Source: Shinisaurus crocodilurus (Eukaryota; Chordata; Lepidosauria; Squamata; Shinisauridae). From it: 64,000 nt of DNA. Below the pieces are notes generated by a model. It worked only from the letters and a program-made list of their open reading frames with translations. It had not been told where the DNA came from and did no database searches. Numbering within the stretch: position 1 is the stretch's first letter; every line of letters starts with the position of its first letter. Location of the stretch: contig CM037877.1 of assembly GCA_021292165.1 (NCBI GenBank), positions 218,033,350-218,097,349 of the forward strand, in the 5' to 3' direction. The translations under genes were made by a program, and so were the position numbers. Of the stretch, positions 12,350-21,945 are shown in pieces.

Positions 12350-12424
12350 CATGCTGGCTGGGAGAATGTTGGGAGTTGTAGGACTTCTTTTCTGTCTAAA
12401 CATCCATAGGATTGTGTGCCCTAA
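12350..12424. mobile_element. piggyBac-like MITE, right half
   Basis: 'gggagttgtagg' then 'ttttctgtctaaacatcc' and 'aggattgtgtgccct' match the right half of the TTAA-flanked elements at 52.77 and 54.34 kb. The left half is missing. Confidence 0.55.
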
Positions 12425-12457
12425 AGGAACTTGCTGGTGTATGCTCAGAACCTCTGT

Positions 12458-12640
12458 GTATGTCCTGTGAGGAAACGTTGAGGGAACTGTGTATGTTTAG
12501 CCTGGAGAAGGGAAGACCTGAGAGGTGGGGGCGGTCAAATGATAGTACTTTTCAAAAACCTAAAGGCCTGTCACACAGAAGAGGGCACAGATTTGTTCTC
12601 TGCTGTTCCAGAGGGCAGGTCTGGAATGCACACTTTCGCA
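12458..12640 (+). mobile_element. Old CR1 fragment
   Basis: The plus-strand translation has LRELCMFSLEKGRPE and a CHTEEG-like remnant in a second frame, aligning with the RLKELGMFSLQKRR to HTEEGQDLF section of the copy at 7.4-7.5 kb. At least one frameshift separates the blocks. Confidence 0.65.
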
Positions 12641-13609
12641 ACTTGTTCCAAAAATGACAAGATACTTTCTGAAAAGCAATGTTGATATTTGGAAAACTTG
12701 TCACCAACTTGTCCGTTATTTGTGCAGTGATAATTTCTGCCCCCGAATTTTGTCTGCATGCATACGTGAGAACAATAGAAATTCATCTGAGAATGCATGT
12801 TCAAGATTTGATGGATAGGTGTCTATTAATGCCCTTGCACTAGAGGCCTCTTCATCACTGGACATAGATCTATCCACAAGAAAACTAAACTTTTTATTGA
12901 GTGTAGTGCATGCTGTCTGCCCATCTCAATGATAAATTCATCCATTATAGGACAGAAGGACTGTGTGTGGAATTTTTCACTGGCATTCAAAGCCAGGTCA
13001 GTATTATCCAGGCCAACGTCATTTAAAGAAAGAAAGAAAAAGTTCTCCGTCATTTGCCTTGTGTAGTCTCCTTGTAGCTGGATGGAGTGAGTTCTTCTGC
13101 AGCAGCATTCTCATTTGCTAATGGCTAGGCAAGTCTTTCAGAGTGTAGCCTTTAGAAAAAAAAAAATTAAGGGTGGGTGTAGCCATATGTCCTCTCCTAA
13201 CTGGTCAGTGTTCCAAACTTTTTGAAAATTGATAGTTTTCCTCTCTCTTTTTTCTATCCGGCAAACATTTCCCCCTTTCTTGGAGATAAGGGATATGACC
13301 TCTCTGGGCCACTCTAGCAACGTTTCTGAGTAGCTCTGTTATATAAGAGCAATTGGTGGCGACAGGACAGGACAGGAAAAGGACAGAAAAGTTCTGGTTT
13401 GTTTAAATGAAAAGATATGCATGCTGAGGAGTTTCTGAGAATCTGGACTATTGTTTTGGGATTCCCTGTGGATATTTTGGAGGCTGTAATCTTCGCAGGG
13501 CTGTGCCCTACTAGCCCAAGGTAACACGCACACCATCCCTGTGTATAGATCTATGATTATGATTATGAAAGTGCTAGAGCCTACAGAGACTTTCATCCAG
13601 CCCTGGATG
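12641..13609. other. Unassigned non-coding sequence
   Basis: No gene or definite repeat recognised. Confidence 0.5.
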
Positions 13610-13990
13610 GCAGAGCATCCACATGAAAAAATAAAAATCTAAAACCAGCCATACTATTTAAAGCATCCATAAAACTTTAATAGACTGGCCAGATAAAACT
13701 CCAATAACTAACTTGAGCAACACAGCAGTTTAAAATAAAACACATCCAATCGGCCATGTGAAAATGCCTTCTGAAAAAGCCAAGTTTTTACTTGGCAACA
13801 ACATATAATAAGCAAGGGATGTCATTACACATCCTAATGATGCTAACCTAGTGAATGTGGTCGTTAGAGTCTTCAGTTTTCTGACTGCAAGCACAGGAGT
13901 TTGGATTGATGCTGGGATGAGGAGGGGAAGAGGGCCAGATAAATGTACTGCCAGGTTCCTGGTCCAGGCTTGCTGCAGTCCTTCAGAGGT
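13610..13990 (-). mobile_element. L2-type LINE 3' region, antisense
   Basis: A+T-rich start with 'taaaataaaacacatccaat', then 'aaaagccaagtttttacttg', followed by GC-richer sequence: the same order as the antisense L2-type copy at 41.45-41.86 kb. It is strongly diverged. Confidence 0.4.
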
Positions 13991-14215
13991 CCCTGCTGCC
14001 TTGTCCCTTGAATCAGTCACATAGCTAAAGACCTGTTTTTCCTGTTAGCTTAAAAGAATCCTATATGCATGGTGGGGACCAATGTACATAGAGAGGGCTA
14101 CATGCAGTGAAGCTGAAAAAGCTATGTATGTGACTGCACTGCTAACTGCAGAATTATGTTTGCGCATGTATAGGTGAGATAATGAAGAGTCAGACACAAG
14201 AATATATGGTTAAAA
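13991..14215. other. Unassigned non-coding sequence
   Basis: No feature recognised. Confidence 0.5.
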
Positions 14216-15120
14216 ATCAGGGCCACATTTATTGAATTGAAGATCTGTGAAGGGCAGTACTAATCTACTCCTGGTCATTGGCCGGGGAAAACCAATATTT
14301 GAGCGAAGCCATCCTAACTGAATCGGCGGTGGGATGCCCCGCCACCGTCCAGCTGCACTCCATGTGGAGCTGGAGGGCCTTACCAGCATCACCTCCCATT
14401 GGCACCATGAGACATCCAATGTAGGTGAGAAAGGTAGAACCAGGGCTTTTTTTCTGGTGGAATTCACCGGAACTGAGTTCCAGCACCTTTTCTTCTATTA
14501 ATTGCATTACAATTTAATCGCCATCTACTCCTGAGGAAATGTAATCCAAGAGTTCCGGTACCCTTTTCTCCAGAAAAAAAGCACTGGGTAGAACCCCAAA
14601 GGCGGCCCAATCTCCGTCCTGCCAAGCCGCAAGACATTAGCGAGGGAAGCCTCGGGTAACCACCAGTCACCTTGAAAGGTGTCACTGGATGATCACCAGA
14701 ACCCTAAGCCCCACTGCCTAATTCCGCACTTCTCGCAAAATGCGACCATTTTAGCTACGATCCAATTGAGCGAATCAAAATTCCCAAATCAAAATTCCCC
14801 CCCACCCTGACTCACAGTGTACAGTAGGCAAAACACGCCCATTGCCTAAGACAATTAAGACAATGGACCAAAATTCCTACTTGGCCCCCAAACGGGTGAC
14901 TGGAGGAGCCTACACTGCTAACAGGGTGGGACGGGAGGGAGCCAAAAAACGAAAGAGGCCGAGGGCAGGGAGACAGGGCCTTAAATGAGGCTCCCAGCCC
15001 CCCGCCCCACTGCAGCCCATTGGCTCAGCCGGCGTGGCCTGGCTGTGCTCTGACTCCCCATCCCTCCAGAAGGTGGGGCCGGTGGAAGTCCAATCTTGAA
15101 TCCTGAAGTCCAATCTTCTT
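14216..15120. other. GC-rich unassigned segment
   Basis: Markedly richer in G+C and CpG than the flanks. Contains a nested hAT element (14441-14586) and a near-duplicated 'gaagtccaatctt' word at about 15087 and 15105. It might be a decayed retroelement end or an unrecognised transposon. No protein similarity was seen. Confidence 0.4.
14441..14586. mobile_element. hAT-type MITE with perfect 8-bp target duplication
   Basis: 146 bp with inverted ends (cagggctttttttctgg / ccagaaaaaaagcactg) flanked by identical octamers ggtagaac at 14433-14440 and 14587-14594. Internal sequence has no coding capacity. The exact duplication makes this one of the best-defined insertions in the window. Confidence 0.9.
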
Positions 15121-15414
15121 GAATCCTATTTGCTGTTGTTAGAGGACAAGTTTCTAGTACTCATAGTCAGACTGGCAGTTCCAGACGCAAGGTGTCTTCC
15201 TAGAATTTTGGGACACTACACAACAGTGGGGCCTTCTACATCCAAGTTCTTGAACAACAAATTTGTCTGCATTATACTGCTGTGGGGCACAGCTGAAGAC
15301 CTGCTTATTACAGCAGGTGAGAGACCAGGACAGGTGAACAGACTATGTGAGCACCAAGGAGATGGTGCTGATGTTTACTGTCTCACTGCCATAGAGCAAC
15401 TAAAGCAGGAGTAT
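15121..15414. other. Unassigned non-coding sequence
   Basis: No feature recognised. Confidence 0.5.
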
Positions 15415-15738
15415 TGAACTTCTTTCAGCTCAAGGGCTGAATTTTATTTCAGAGAAGTTCTCAGGGACTGCATTCCAGTAGTGAGCAGAGCTGAAGGCAA
15501 AGGGAGGGGGGAAAATACCAGCATAGTTTAGCTGAAAACTCTTGCTGCCAGCAATTAAGTCTTAGGAGAGACATTTCAACCTTTTAGAATGGCAGGGAGG
15601 GGGGATTGTGCAGAAACAAGGAAACCACAAAACTATGAGTGGTCAGAGGAAAGGGGTTGGGAAAGGGGTTATGGCCATCTGGGGAATTCCAGGTGGGCCA
15701 GATTTGTCCCACGGGCTTGAGGTTCAACAGCCCTGAGC
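15415..15738. mobile_element. hAT-like non-autonomous element, about 320 bp
   Basis: Left end 'caggagtattgaacttc', right end 'gaggttcaacagccctg'. The interior words 'ctcttgctgccag' and 'agtcttaggag' recur in the element at 20.78-21.52 kb. Target duplications are not preserved well enough to call. Confidence 0.6.
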
Positions 15739-16130
15739 TCCAGGGAGATACTCCAATTTCAGGCCCGCCTAGTAAAATGACTCCTGTTTGCTTCTTCATT
15801 CTCTGTACAATCTTAATAATTCTGGTTCTTAGGATGACTGAGTCAAGTTTCCAAAATGTTCAGATTTCAGAGACATATTGGAAGAAATGTGCCTTTAATC
15901 ACAAAGACTCTCTGTGTCCTTAGAACACATTTTCTAGCCATTTCATTTTGGTTTCTGCCAAGCGAGTACTCTTACATTGTGTATGAAGAGACTGATTGCT
16001 GCTTTCCCATCCGGATGAAATCATGCAGAACTAAAAGTTCAAAACTAAAACATAGATTTCCCTAGGGAATTATCCAGCATCAAAGACACATTGTAAAGAG
16101 GACAACTGAGCCAAGGAGCAGTCAGGTAGC
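15739..16130. other. Unassigned non-coding sequence
   Basis: No feature recognised. Confidence 0.5.
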
Positions 16131-16470
16131 AAATGGAAGTTTGACTTCAATGTGGTTTGTCTTTGCACGAAGAAAGCCTGTGATTAAACTGCAAATGTGG
16201 CAACAGCAATTCATTTAAACACTATTGCTGCTGCATCTCATGCAGTTCATTTAGAAACAGATTCTCCAGTTTGCGAAAACCTGCCAATCAATGATCGCTA
16301 ATTAATAAGGAGATTGCTGTTTCCCTCTCCTTGGGGTAGACATGGAATGCTTACCAAAACAGTCCAATTGCACAATTTCTTAAAATCATTAAAGATAATC
16401 AGTGTACTTTAATCATCTAGCGAGTTCTCAATAATTAATTACTGTCAGGTGAGGGCTACAAAGATGAGAC
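16131..16470. other. Candidate conserved non-coding element
   Basis: Unique-looking, repeat-free sequence with several homeodomain-type TAAT/ATTA cores, including 'cgctaattaataagg' near 16297 and 'caataattaattac' near 16430. Conservation cannot be judged without other genomes. Confidence 0.25.
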
Positions 16471-16721
16471 AGAAGGACCACTAGAGGCTTCTTACTGGTG
16501 CTACTATCCCCCTCCCCTGGTTAATTTCTTCATGTAAAAGTAACTGTGTATGTTGAGTTTCTAGCTACTGGAAAAAAGCTAGGGCAACAGCGGGAATGGA
16601 TTTTAACTTTTGGAGATATAACTCAAAATATATATGGTATTCACTGCGGAGGCTTTGTGATGGAAAGTTTGTCATGGTTTCTGAATATGAGGGCTCCTAG
16701 ATTTTTAAAAAGTGCGGGGGT
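16471..16721. other. Unassigned non-coding sequence
   Basis: No feature recognised. Confidence 0.5.
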
Positions 16722-16888
16722 GAAATCATAGATCATAGAATTGGAAGGGGCCTACAAGGCCATCGAGTCCAACCCCCTGCTCAATGCAGGAAACTAGAGG
16801 AGGGGTCTCCCATCCAAGTAATAACCAGGCCTGACCCTGCTTAGCTTTCCACACTCAGACAAGCTGCACCAGCATGAGCAACAGGCCT
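16722..16888 (-). mobile_element. 5S-rRNA-headed, CR1-tailed SINE (copy 1, minus)
   Basis: On the minus strand the head carries the 5S rRNA promoter core: 'aaagctaagcagggtc' (box A region), 'ggcctggtta' (intermediate element) and 'acttggatgggagacc' (box C), within 16815-16873. A spacer follows and then a CR1-type tail with 'ggactcgatggccttgtagg' and a terminal 'ctatgatctatga'-like repeat. These are internal pol III promoter parts carried by a SINE rather than a working 5S gene. The first third of 5S rRNA is not conserved. Confidence 0.85.
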
Positions 16889-17720
16889 CCTACACATATT
16901 ATAAACTCAAAGATCATGGGTGGATCTTCACAAGGAAATAATTTAAAAAGCATACTTTTTTAACAGGAAGTAAGCCCAGAAAAAAAACACAGATCCATTA
17001 TTATGAGCATAACATTACTTTCCTCGTAGCCCAATGGCTACAAAGGTAAGGAATTCATTAAAGACAGTTTGGTTAAGGGCCAGTACTTGAAACCAGTCTT
17101 GATTTTAACAGTCTATTGAAACAAGTCACAGAATTTGCTTAACCTCACAGGGCAAAAGAGTGGCCTGCCTGTTGGTGTGAAGGAAATGAGTTTAATTGGG
17201 ATCACCAAAAATAATAGATAAGTCATGGGAGATCACTCCAACAATGGCCCCTTGATGAATCAAAGGACAGAAGACTCACAAAGAATGAATGGAATTTGAC
17301 ATGAGAAATAGGATTGCCAATGTTTGAACTTGCTCCTGTAGCTGTTCCTTTGAGAGCAGTTTGATTTGCTGCAATTAGTGGATGATCATGTTTAGCTCCA
17401 TGCCATTAAAGTCTTCATCTGCTGATTTCTGCATATCATGTTAAAGGAGCAAGTAATGACATTTGGGGGGGTGCGCACAATTAGCAACCCTAATGAGAAA
17501 TCAAACAAACCTAATGAAGTCTTAGAAAACCTATAACCAGAAGAGCTAAACTCCTGCCCGCATAAAGCTAAAGAGAGCATTGGATGAACCAAAACATAGT
17601 TCATTCTATGTTGTAAGAACCCAGACTAGCAGTATCAGCAGTCCTAGCAAAGAGCAACCATTTCTCATCCATGTCCTGTTTGATTCTCTGGTAGTGACTT
17701 TGTAAAAAAAAAAAAAAAAA
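16889..17720. other. Unassigned non-coding sequence
   Basis: No gene or repeat recognised; a poly-A run lies at about 17704-17720. Confidence 0.5.
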
Positions 17721-17723
17721 CTT

Positions 17724-17820
17724 CTTCTAGTACAAATTTTTTGCAATAACAGATTGAACATTTGCTATCATTTTAATTCACTTCCCAGTTTTCGCTCCAT
17801 TCCATTTATTTGTCTTGTAG
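17724..17820 (+). repeat. 97-bp direct repeat, unit 1
   Basis: Matches 18510-18606 base for base at constant offset 786 with about 7 mismatches and no gaps. It abuts the hairpin beginning at 17821. The pair may be the ends of an unrecognised element or a local duplication. Confidence 0.85.
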
Positions 17821-17929
17821 TTTCATTCCAGTTTGTTCCGGTTTGAAATTTAATACCTGACTTTCCTCAGGGGTTTTAGAGCGAGGAAGTCAGGTATTAA
17901 ATTTCAAACTGGAACAAACTAGAATGAAA
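17821..17929. repeat. Long inverted repeat (hairpin), 48-nt arms with 14-nt loop
   Basis: Arm 1 at 17821-17868 pairs with arm 2 at 17883-17929, with two mismatches and one single-base bulge. The loop is aggggttttagagc. A transcript of either strand would fold into a nearly perfect stem of about 46 pairs. Confidence 0.9.
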
Positions 17930-18003
17930 GCCTCATGTAAAGTTCCAATTCCGCTATACTGCAGCTATACCACAGTGCCACCTTGTGGTTGGTTAATAGA
18001 ATA

Positions 18004-18254
18004 CAGGTGGCCCCCAGTTACGAATGAGATCCATTTGTAAGCCTGTCTTTAAGTCGAATGTGTACGTAAGTTGGAACAGAAGCTGCACAATGTTTTCAAA
18101 GTGTTGCAAAGTGTTTCAAAGTGTCGCAGAGTATAGTGCATACATTCGTAAGTACGAACCATTGTATTTAACTCAGATTTTTACATATATGGCAGTCCGT
18201 TCTTAAGTATGAGTTGTCCGTAAGTCGGGATGCTCGTAACCCGGGGACTGCCTG
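18004..18254. mobile_element. Tigger-like (Tc1/mariner) MITE
   Basis: About 251 bp with imperfect inverted ends (caggtggcccccagttacg / cccggggactgcctg) and TA on both sides. The interior repeats 'acgtaagtt' and 'ccgtaagtcg'-type words. It shares the overall style of the TA-flanked elements at 23.24 and 56.26 kb but is a different subfamily. Confidence 0.65.
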
Positions 18255-18509
18255 TATATAGAAAGGCACAGAAAAACAAAACCCCTGGGAAAAACCCTGT
18301 GTAAAGGATGCACTTTTTCCTCCTGCAATGAAAATGGAAGAAGAAGCCTCAGTAAAGCAGCGGGTTAAATCCCTCCAGTAGAGAATCCCCACCTCTCATG
18401 ATTCTGTAGCATGCAGGACCACAAAAAACAAAAAACAAAACCCTGCATAATCTACTAGAAATGCTATTATGATTTTCCAATCCTTTTTGTCGCACTTTTA
18501 AAACAAAAA

Positions 18510-18606
18510 CTTCTAGTACAAAATTTTTGCACTAACAGATTGAACATTTGCTATCACTTTAATTCACTTCCCAGTTCTTGCTCCATTCCATTTATTTGTT
18601 TCGTAG
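18510..18606 (+). repeat. 97-bp direct repeat, unit 2
   Basis: Partner of 17724-17820, about 93 percent identical by eye. The hairpin and the Tigger-like MITE lie between the two units. Confidence 0.85.
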
Positions 18607-19835
18607 TTCTCCCCTCATCTTTATGCCTGTTTTGTGTATAGCTTGGAAACTTTCCTGTACATCACCTAACACAATGAGCCCTGTTACGGTATATTGAGAG
18701 TTCCCAGGAGTCATAGGGATAATCAATAATAACCCTCTTTTTCTTCTGTGCACCATCTGTTTGCTTTAAAAAAGCAATATGCAATTCCACTTTGGATTCT
18801 GGCTGATATTTCTCCTTTCCCCAAAACCCGAAACTCTACAGCAAGATTCAGTATAGTTCTGAACAGGCTCTGGGCATTGTTTTTGCTTGAGACTTATTTT
18901 GAACTCACCACTATTACCTGTGTGTTTCATTAGCAACTATTCTGTAAACAGGGTCTCAGGATTCTTCTGCAGCTGCCAAATGTTAACATAAATACTGAAT
19001 TTTCCATTTCATCCTCTCCCTGCCCCAAACATCGCAAGAGGCTTTGCCTTAGAAAAGCAACATGTTATTTGCAAAAAGAATGGAGTGGGGGGAGAGAAAG
19101 AGAGACTGAGAATGTGAAGCCAACTGATTTATTCCTCCCGCAGGTAGGTATGTGAACAAAAATTCAAATTGATCAGAAAGTTAAATATTCATAGGACATT
19201 ATTCATTAAGATTCATCTTGCCAAGTGGGTGAAATGAGGCAAGGGAAGAAATTAGCTTGCTTGAGAGTGTCAAAGTGATTATGTGATTAAACTGCAATTT
19301 ATAATTCCTCCTTCAAAAAATATTACTTCTTGATTTGTGTTTCTTCTCTCCTCCCTGTAATGAGAAACTTGAAGAAAAATGCTGCATGTGAAAAAGAAAG
19401 CAAGAAAGAAAGGAAAGGAACCTGAGGCTTAGTCTATGTCAAAACAGCTTACATTTTATATATCCTTGAGTTATGTTTCTGAGCTACAGCCCTCATTTCT
19501 TATGTAACACATTTTAATTCAGCTGAAAAGCACTTGTACTAATATTAAACATTTGGCAATAGTCTTATTGATCTTTTAAAGGAAAATATTACAGCCCACC
19601 TATTTTACAGCAGTTGAAGAGAAGCAGACCTTCAGCCTCTTGAGATTGCAATTCAGAAAGAACAAACATTAATATGGGAAGATTTGATGTAAAGCTCAAT
19701 GGTACTTCGTTGCTCTATCCTCTAATCCTGCTAGGATACAAGAATGAATACTGCTTGGTTGGCATTCACAAATCCCACCTGCTTTGGTGTGTTTATTTTG
19801 CACACACACACAAACCCCACCCAAAACCCCAACAT
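18607..19835. other. Unassigned non-coding sequence
   Basis: A+T-rich sequence without a recognised repeat or exon. Confidence 0.5.
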
Positions 19836-20060
19836 AGCCCTGCTGTGGCATAGGACCATATGAATGAGCTGAAATTTCTCTTTAATTTAAACAAGCTTGT
19901 CTCCCGTTTTCTCCTTTAATGCTACCCAATAAATATTTAGTGCTGTTGGCTGGCAGCTGGAAAATGCAATATTAATTTGTGACTTGTTTATGAACAGTAT
20001 AAGGCTTGCCTAGGTTAATTAGACATGACAGACTTTTCTTCAAGTGAATGAGCTGATCTG
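19836..20060. other. Candidate conserved non-coding element
   Basis: Repeat-free A+T-rich stretch with words such as 'caatattaatttgtgac' and 'ggttaattagacatgac', resembling developmental enhancers. This is a visual impression only. Confidence 0.25.
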
Positions 20061-20079
20061 GTGTGTGTGTGTGTGTGTG

Positions 20080-20240
20080 CAGGGTCGGTGCAAGGCAGTT
20101 TGGTGCCCTAGGCAAGATCAGATATTTAGCGCCCCCCTCTTCCCACTTGAGCCCTCCCTCCCTCCAGCCCTATGCTTCTGGCGCCCCCTTTAGCCCGGCG
20201 CCCTAGGCAGCCGCCTAGTTGGCCTAATGGTAGCACCGGC

Positions 20241-20244
<4 letters not shown>
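20080..20244. mobile_element. hAT-type MITE inserted in a GT microsatellite
   Basis: 165 bp with ends 'cagggtcggtgcaaggcag' and 'tagcaccggccctg'. It is flanked on both sides by GT repeats, so an 8-bp duplication of gtgtgtgt is compatible but not provable. Same family as the larger element at 61.88-62.60 kb. Confidence 0.8.
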
Positions 20245-20283
<39 letters not shown>

Positions 20284-20284
20284 T

Positions 20285-20327
<43 letters not shown>
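20245..20327. repeat. Compound (GT)n(TA)n(CA)n microsatellite
   Basis: GT run, then TA-rich centre, then CA run. The halves are complementary and could form a cruciform. Open frames on both strands here are artefacts. Confidence 0.95.
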
Positions 20328-20332
<5 letters not shown>

Positions 20333-20778
20333 CACCCAGTTTATTTGTACATTTTCTGTTTTATTTGAAAATACATTTATACAACAATGCATAAAATCAA
20401 CCATGACAAGGCTTATGTCGGCAGCACAACATTTAAGACCTGCCAAGGTAGTAATCCATGGAATACTCAGTTATCAGACTTGGCAGGAGGAGGATATCTT
20501 TTTGAAATCCTGGGACAGGTGGTGAGGTGAGATAGTGGACTTTGTACAAACCTACAGTGAATGTGGGGGATGGAGGGGGGAAAGGTGCAACAAGGATGCA
20601 AGTGGATGTAATACAATCATAACAAAACCCTTGACCACCAGTGTATGGTATAGACAGGACTTTCTGCCAAAGCAAGGCAGTCATTTAAATCAATTGCTTC
20701 CAGGGAAAACAGCTGGCTGTTATGCCACAGTTCTGAAAGGAATGAGGCAGAACCCCCTAAGAAATGCTGCAACAACAG
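20328..20778. other. Unassigned non-coding sequence
   Basis: No feature recognised. Confidence 0.5.
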
Positions 20779-21032
20779 CAGGGGCGGAGGGTCGAATTCC
20801 ATTTCAGAGATGCTCTTGGGCAACACATTCTAGTGGTGGGCGAGGCCACAGGCAAAATGCACAGGGACAGAAATACAAAAGAAATACCAGAATGTTTTAG
20901 CTTAAGGCTCTTGCTGCCAGTAACGAAGCCTTAGGAGCCTGTTAGAATGGGGAAAAACCTGCACAAAACCTGGGAAACCACCACATGAATGGTGGTTGGA
21001 GGAAAGGGGGTGGGGCCAGGGGAAGAGGATAT

Positions 21033-21437
21033 ACAGACCTGTGGCTTATGCTGGCTCAGCTTGTCTGAGTGTGGAAAGCTAAGCAGGGTCAAGCCTGGTT
21101 ATTACTTGGATGGGAGACCCCTCCTCTAGTTTCCTGCATTTTATTTATTTATTTATTATATTTATACCCCGCCTTTTTTCCTTCAAGAAACCCAAGGCGG
21201 CTTACATAATCCTCCTCCTCTCCATTTTATCCTCACAACAACCCTGTGAGGTAGGTTAAGCTGAGAGTCAGTGACTGGCCCAAAGTCACCCAGTGAGTTT
21301 CATGGCCGAGCAGGGACTAGAACCTGGATCTCCCGAGTCCCAGTCCAACACTCTAACCACTACGCCACACTGGCTCTGAGCAGGGGGTTGGACTCGATGG
21401 CCTTGTAGGCTCCTTCCAACTCTATGGTCTATGAAAT
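21033..21437 (+). mobile_element. 5S-rRNA-headed, CR1-tailed SINE (copy 2), split by another SINE
   Basis: The left part, 21033-21140, contains the 5S boxes through 'tggatgggagacc' and stops at 'ttcctgcatt'. The right part, 21378-21437, resumes with 'gagcagggggttgg' and the CR1-type tail. Copy 3 (28.6 kb) shows the same sequence uninterrupted. Confidence 0.88.
21141..21377 (-). mobile_element. tRNA-headed SINE with L2/MIR-type tail, antisense, nested
   Basis: On the minus strand it starts 'agagccagtgtggcgtagtg', has a tRNA-like A box (tagtggttagagt) and B box (ggttctagtccc), a CORE/MIR-like centre ('gtgactttgggccagtcac'), and ends 'gcggggtataaatataataa'. The head is a pseudo-tRNA promoter and not a tRNA gene. 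It lies exactly between the two halves of the 5S SINE without an obvious target duplication, as is common for L2-mobilised elements. Confidence 0.85.
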
Positions 21438-21523
21438 CTCTCTGCCTGTGGAGCCCCAGAGGGCTGGATTTAGACCCCAGGAGGGCTAGATTTGGCCGCT
21501 AGGCCTGAGGTTCCCCACGCCTG

Positions 21524-21769
21524 TTATAGAAGAAGATCAAGCTCACGGGAGGCTGCATCACAATGGTGGAGCACCTACTTTATTTTATTTTTAACTTATT
21601 AAGTGTAGCTGGACTGATCGCAAGGACTCAGGGAAGGGAGGGAAGGAGGGGGAGAAAATCCAACTTAACTCCCTGCTCTTCACTAACTTAACCCAAGAGC
21701 CTACAAGGCTAGCCCGAATAGGTGCAACACTTCCAAAAAGGTTCTCATTCTTAGTCTTTGGTGGCTTAG
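21524..21769. other. Unassigned non-coding sequence
   Basis: No feature recognised. Confidence 0.5.
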
Positions 21770-21945
21770 ACTACCTTACATGGAGTCAGACCATTGGTCC
21801 ATCTAGCTCAATATTGTTGGAAGTGGCAGTGGCTCTCCTAGGCTTTAGACTGGAAGCTTTCCTAGCCCAACTTGTAGGTACCAGGGATTGAAACTGAGAG
21901 CTTCTGTGTGTACTCTACCACTAAGCTTCAGCCCTTCTGCAATGT
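21770..21945 (-). mobile_element. tRNA-headed SINE with CR1/L3-type tail, antisense
   Basis: On the minus strand: 'agcttagtggtagagt' (A box), 'agctctcagtttcaatccct' (B box), then a body and a tail with 'gagctagatggaccaatgg' and 'gactccatgtaagg'. The tail resembles the CR1/L3-type end at 42.6 kb, so it is a second tRNA-headed SINE family with a different LINE partner. Confidence 0.7.

Larger units (their letters stand above)
20779..21523. mobile_element. hAT-like non-autonomous element carrying nested SINEs
   Basis: Left end 'caggggcggagggtcg' and right end 'ggttccccacgcctg'. Interior words 'ctcttgctgccag' and 'agccttaggagcc' match the 15.42-15.74 kb element. It is interrupted by a 5S-headed SINE at 21033-21437, itself interrupted by a tRNA-headed SINE. 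Confidence 0.6.

Noticed and set aside
20126..20525. Open frames on both strands with runs of CVCV and THTH
   Set aside because: Artefacts of the GT/CA microsatellite and the neighbouring MITE.
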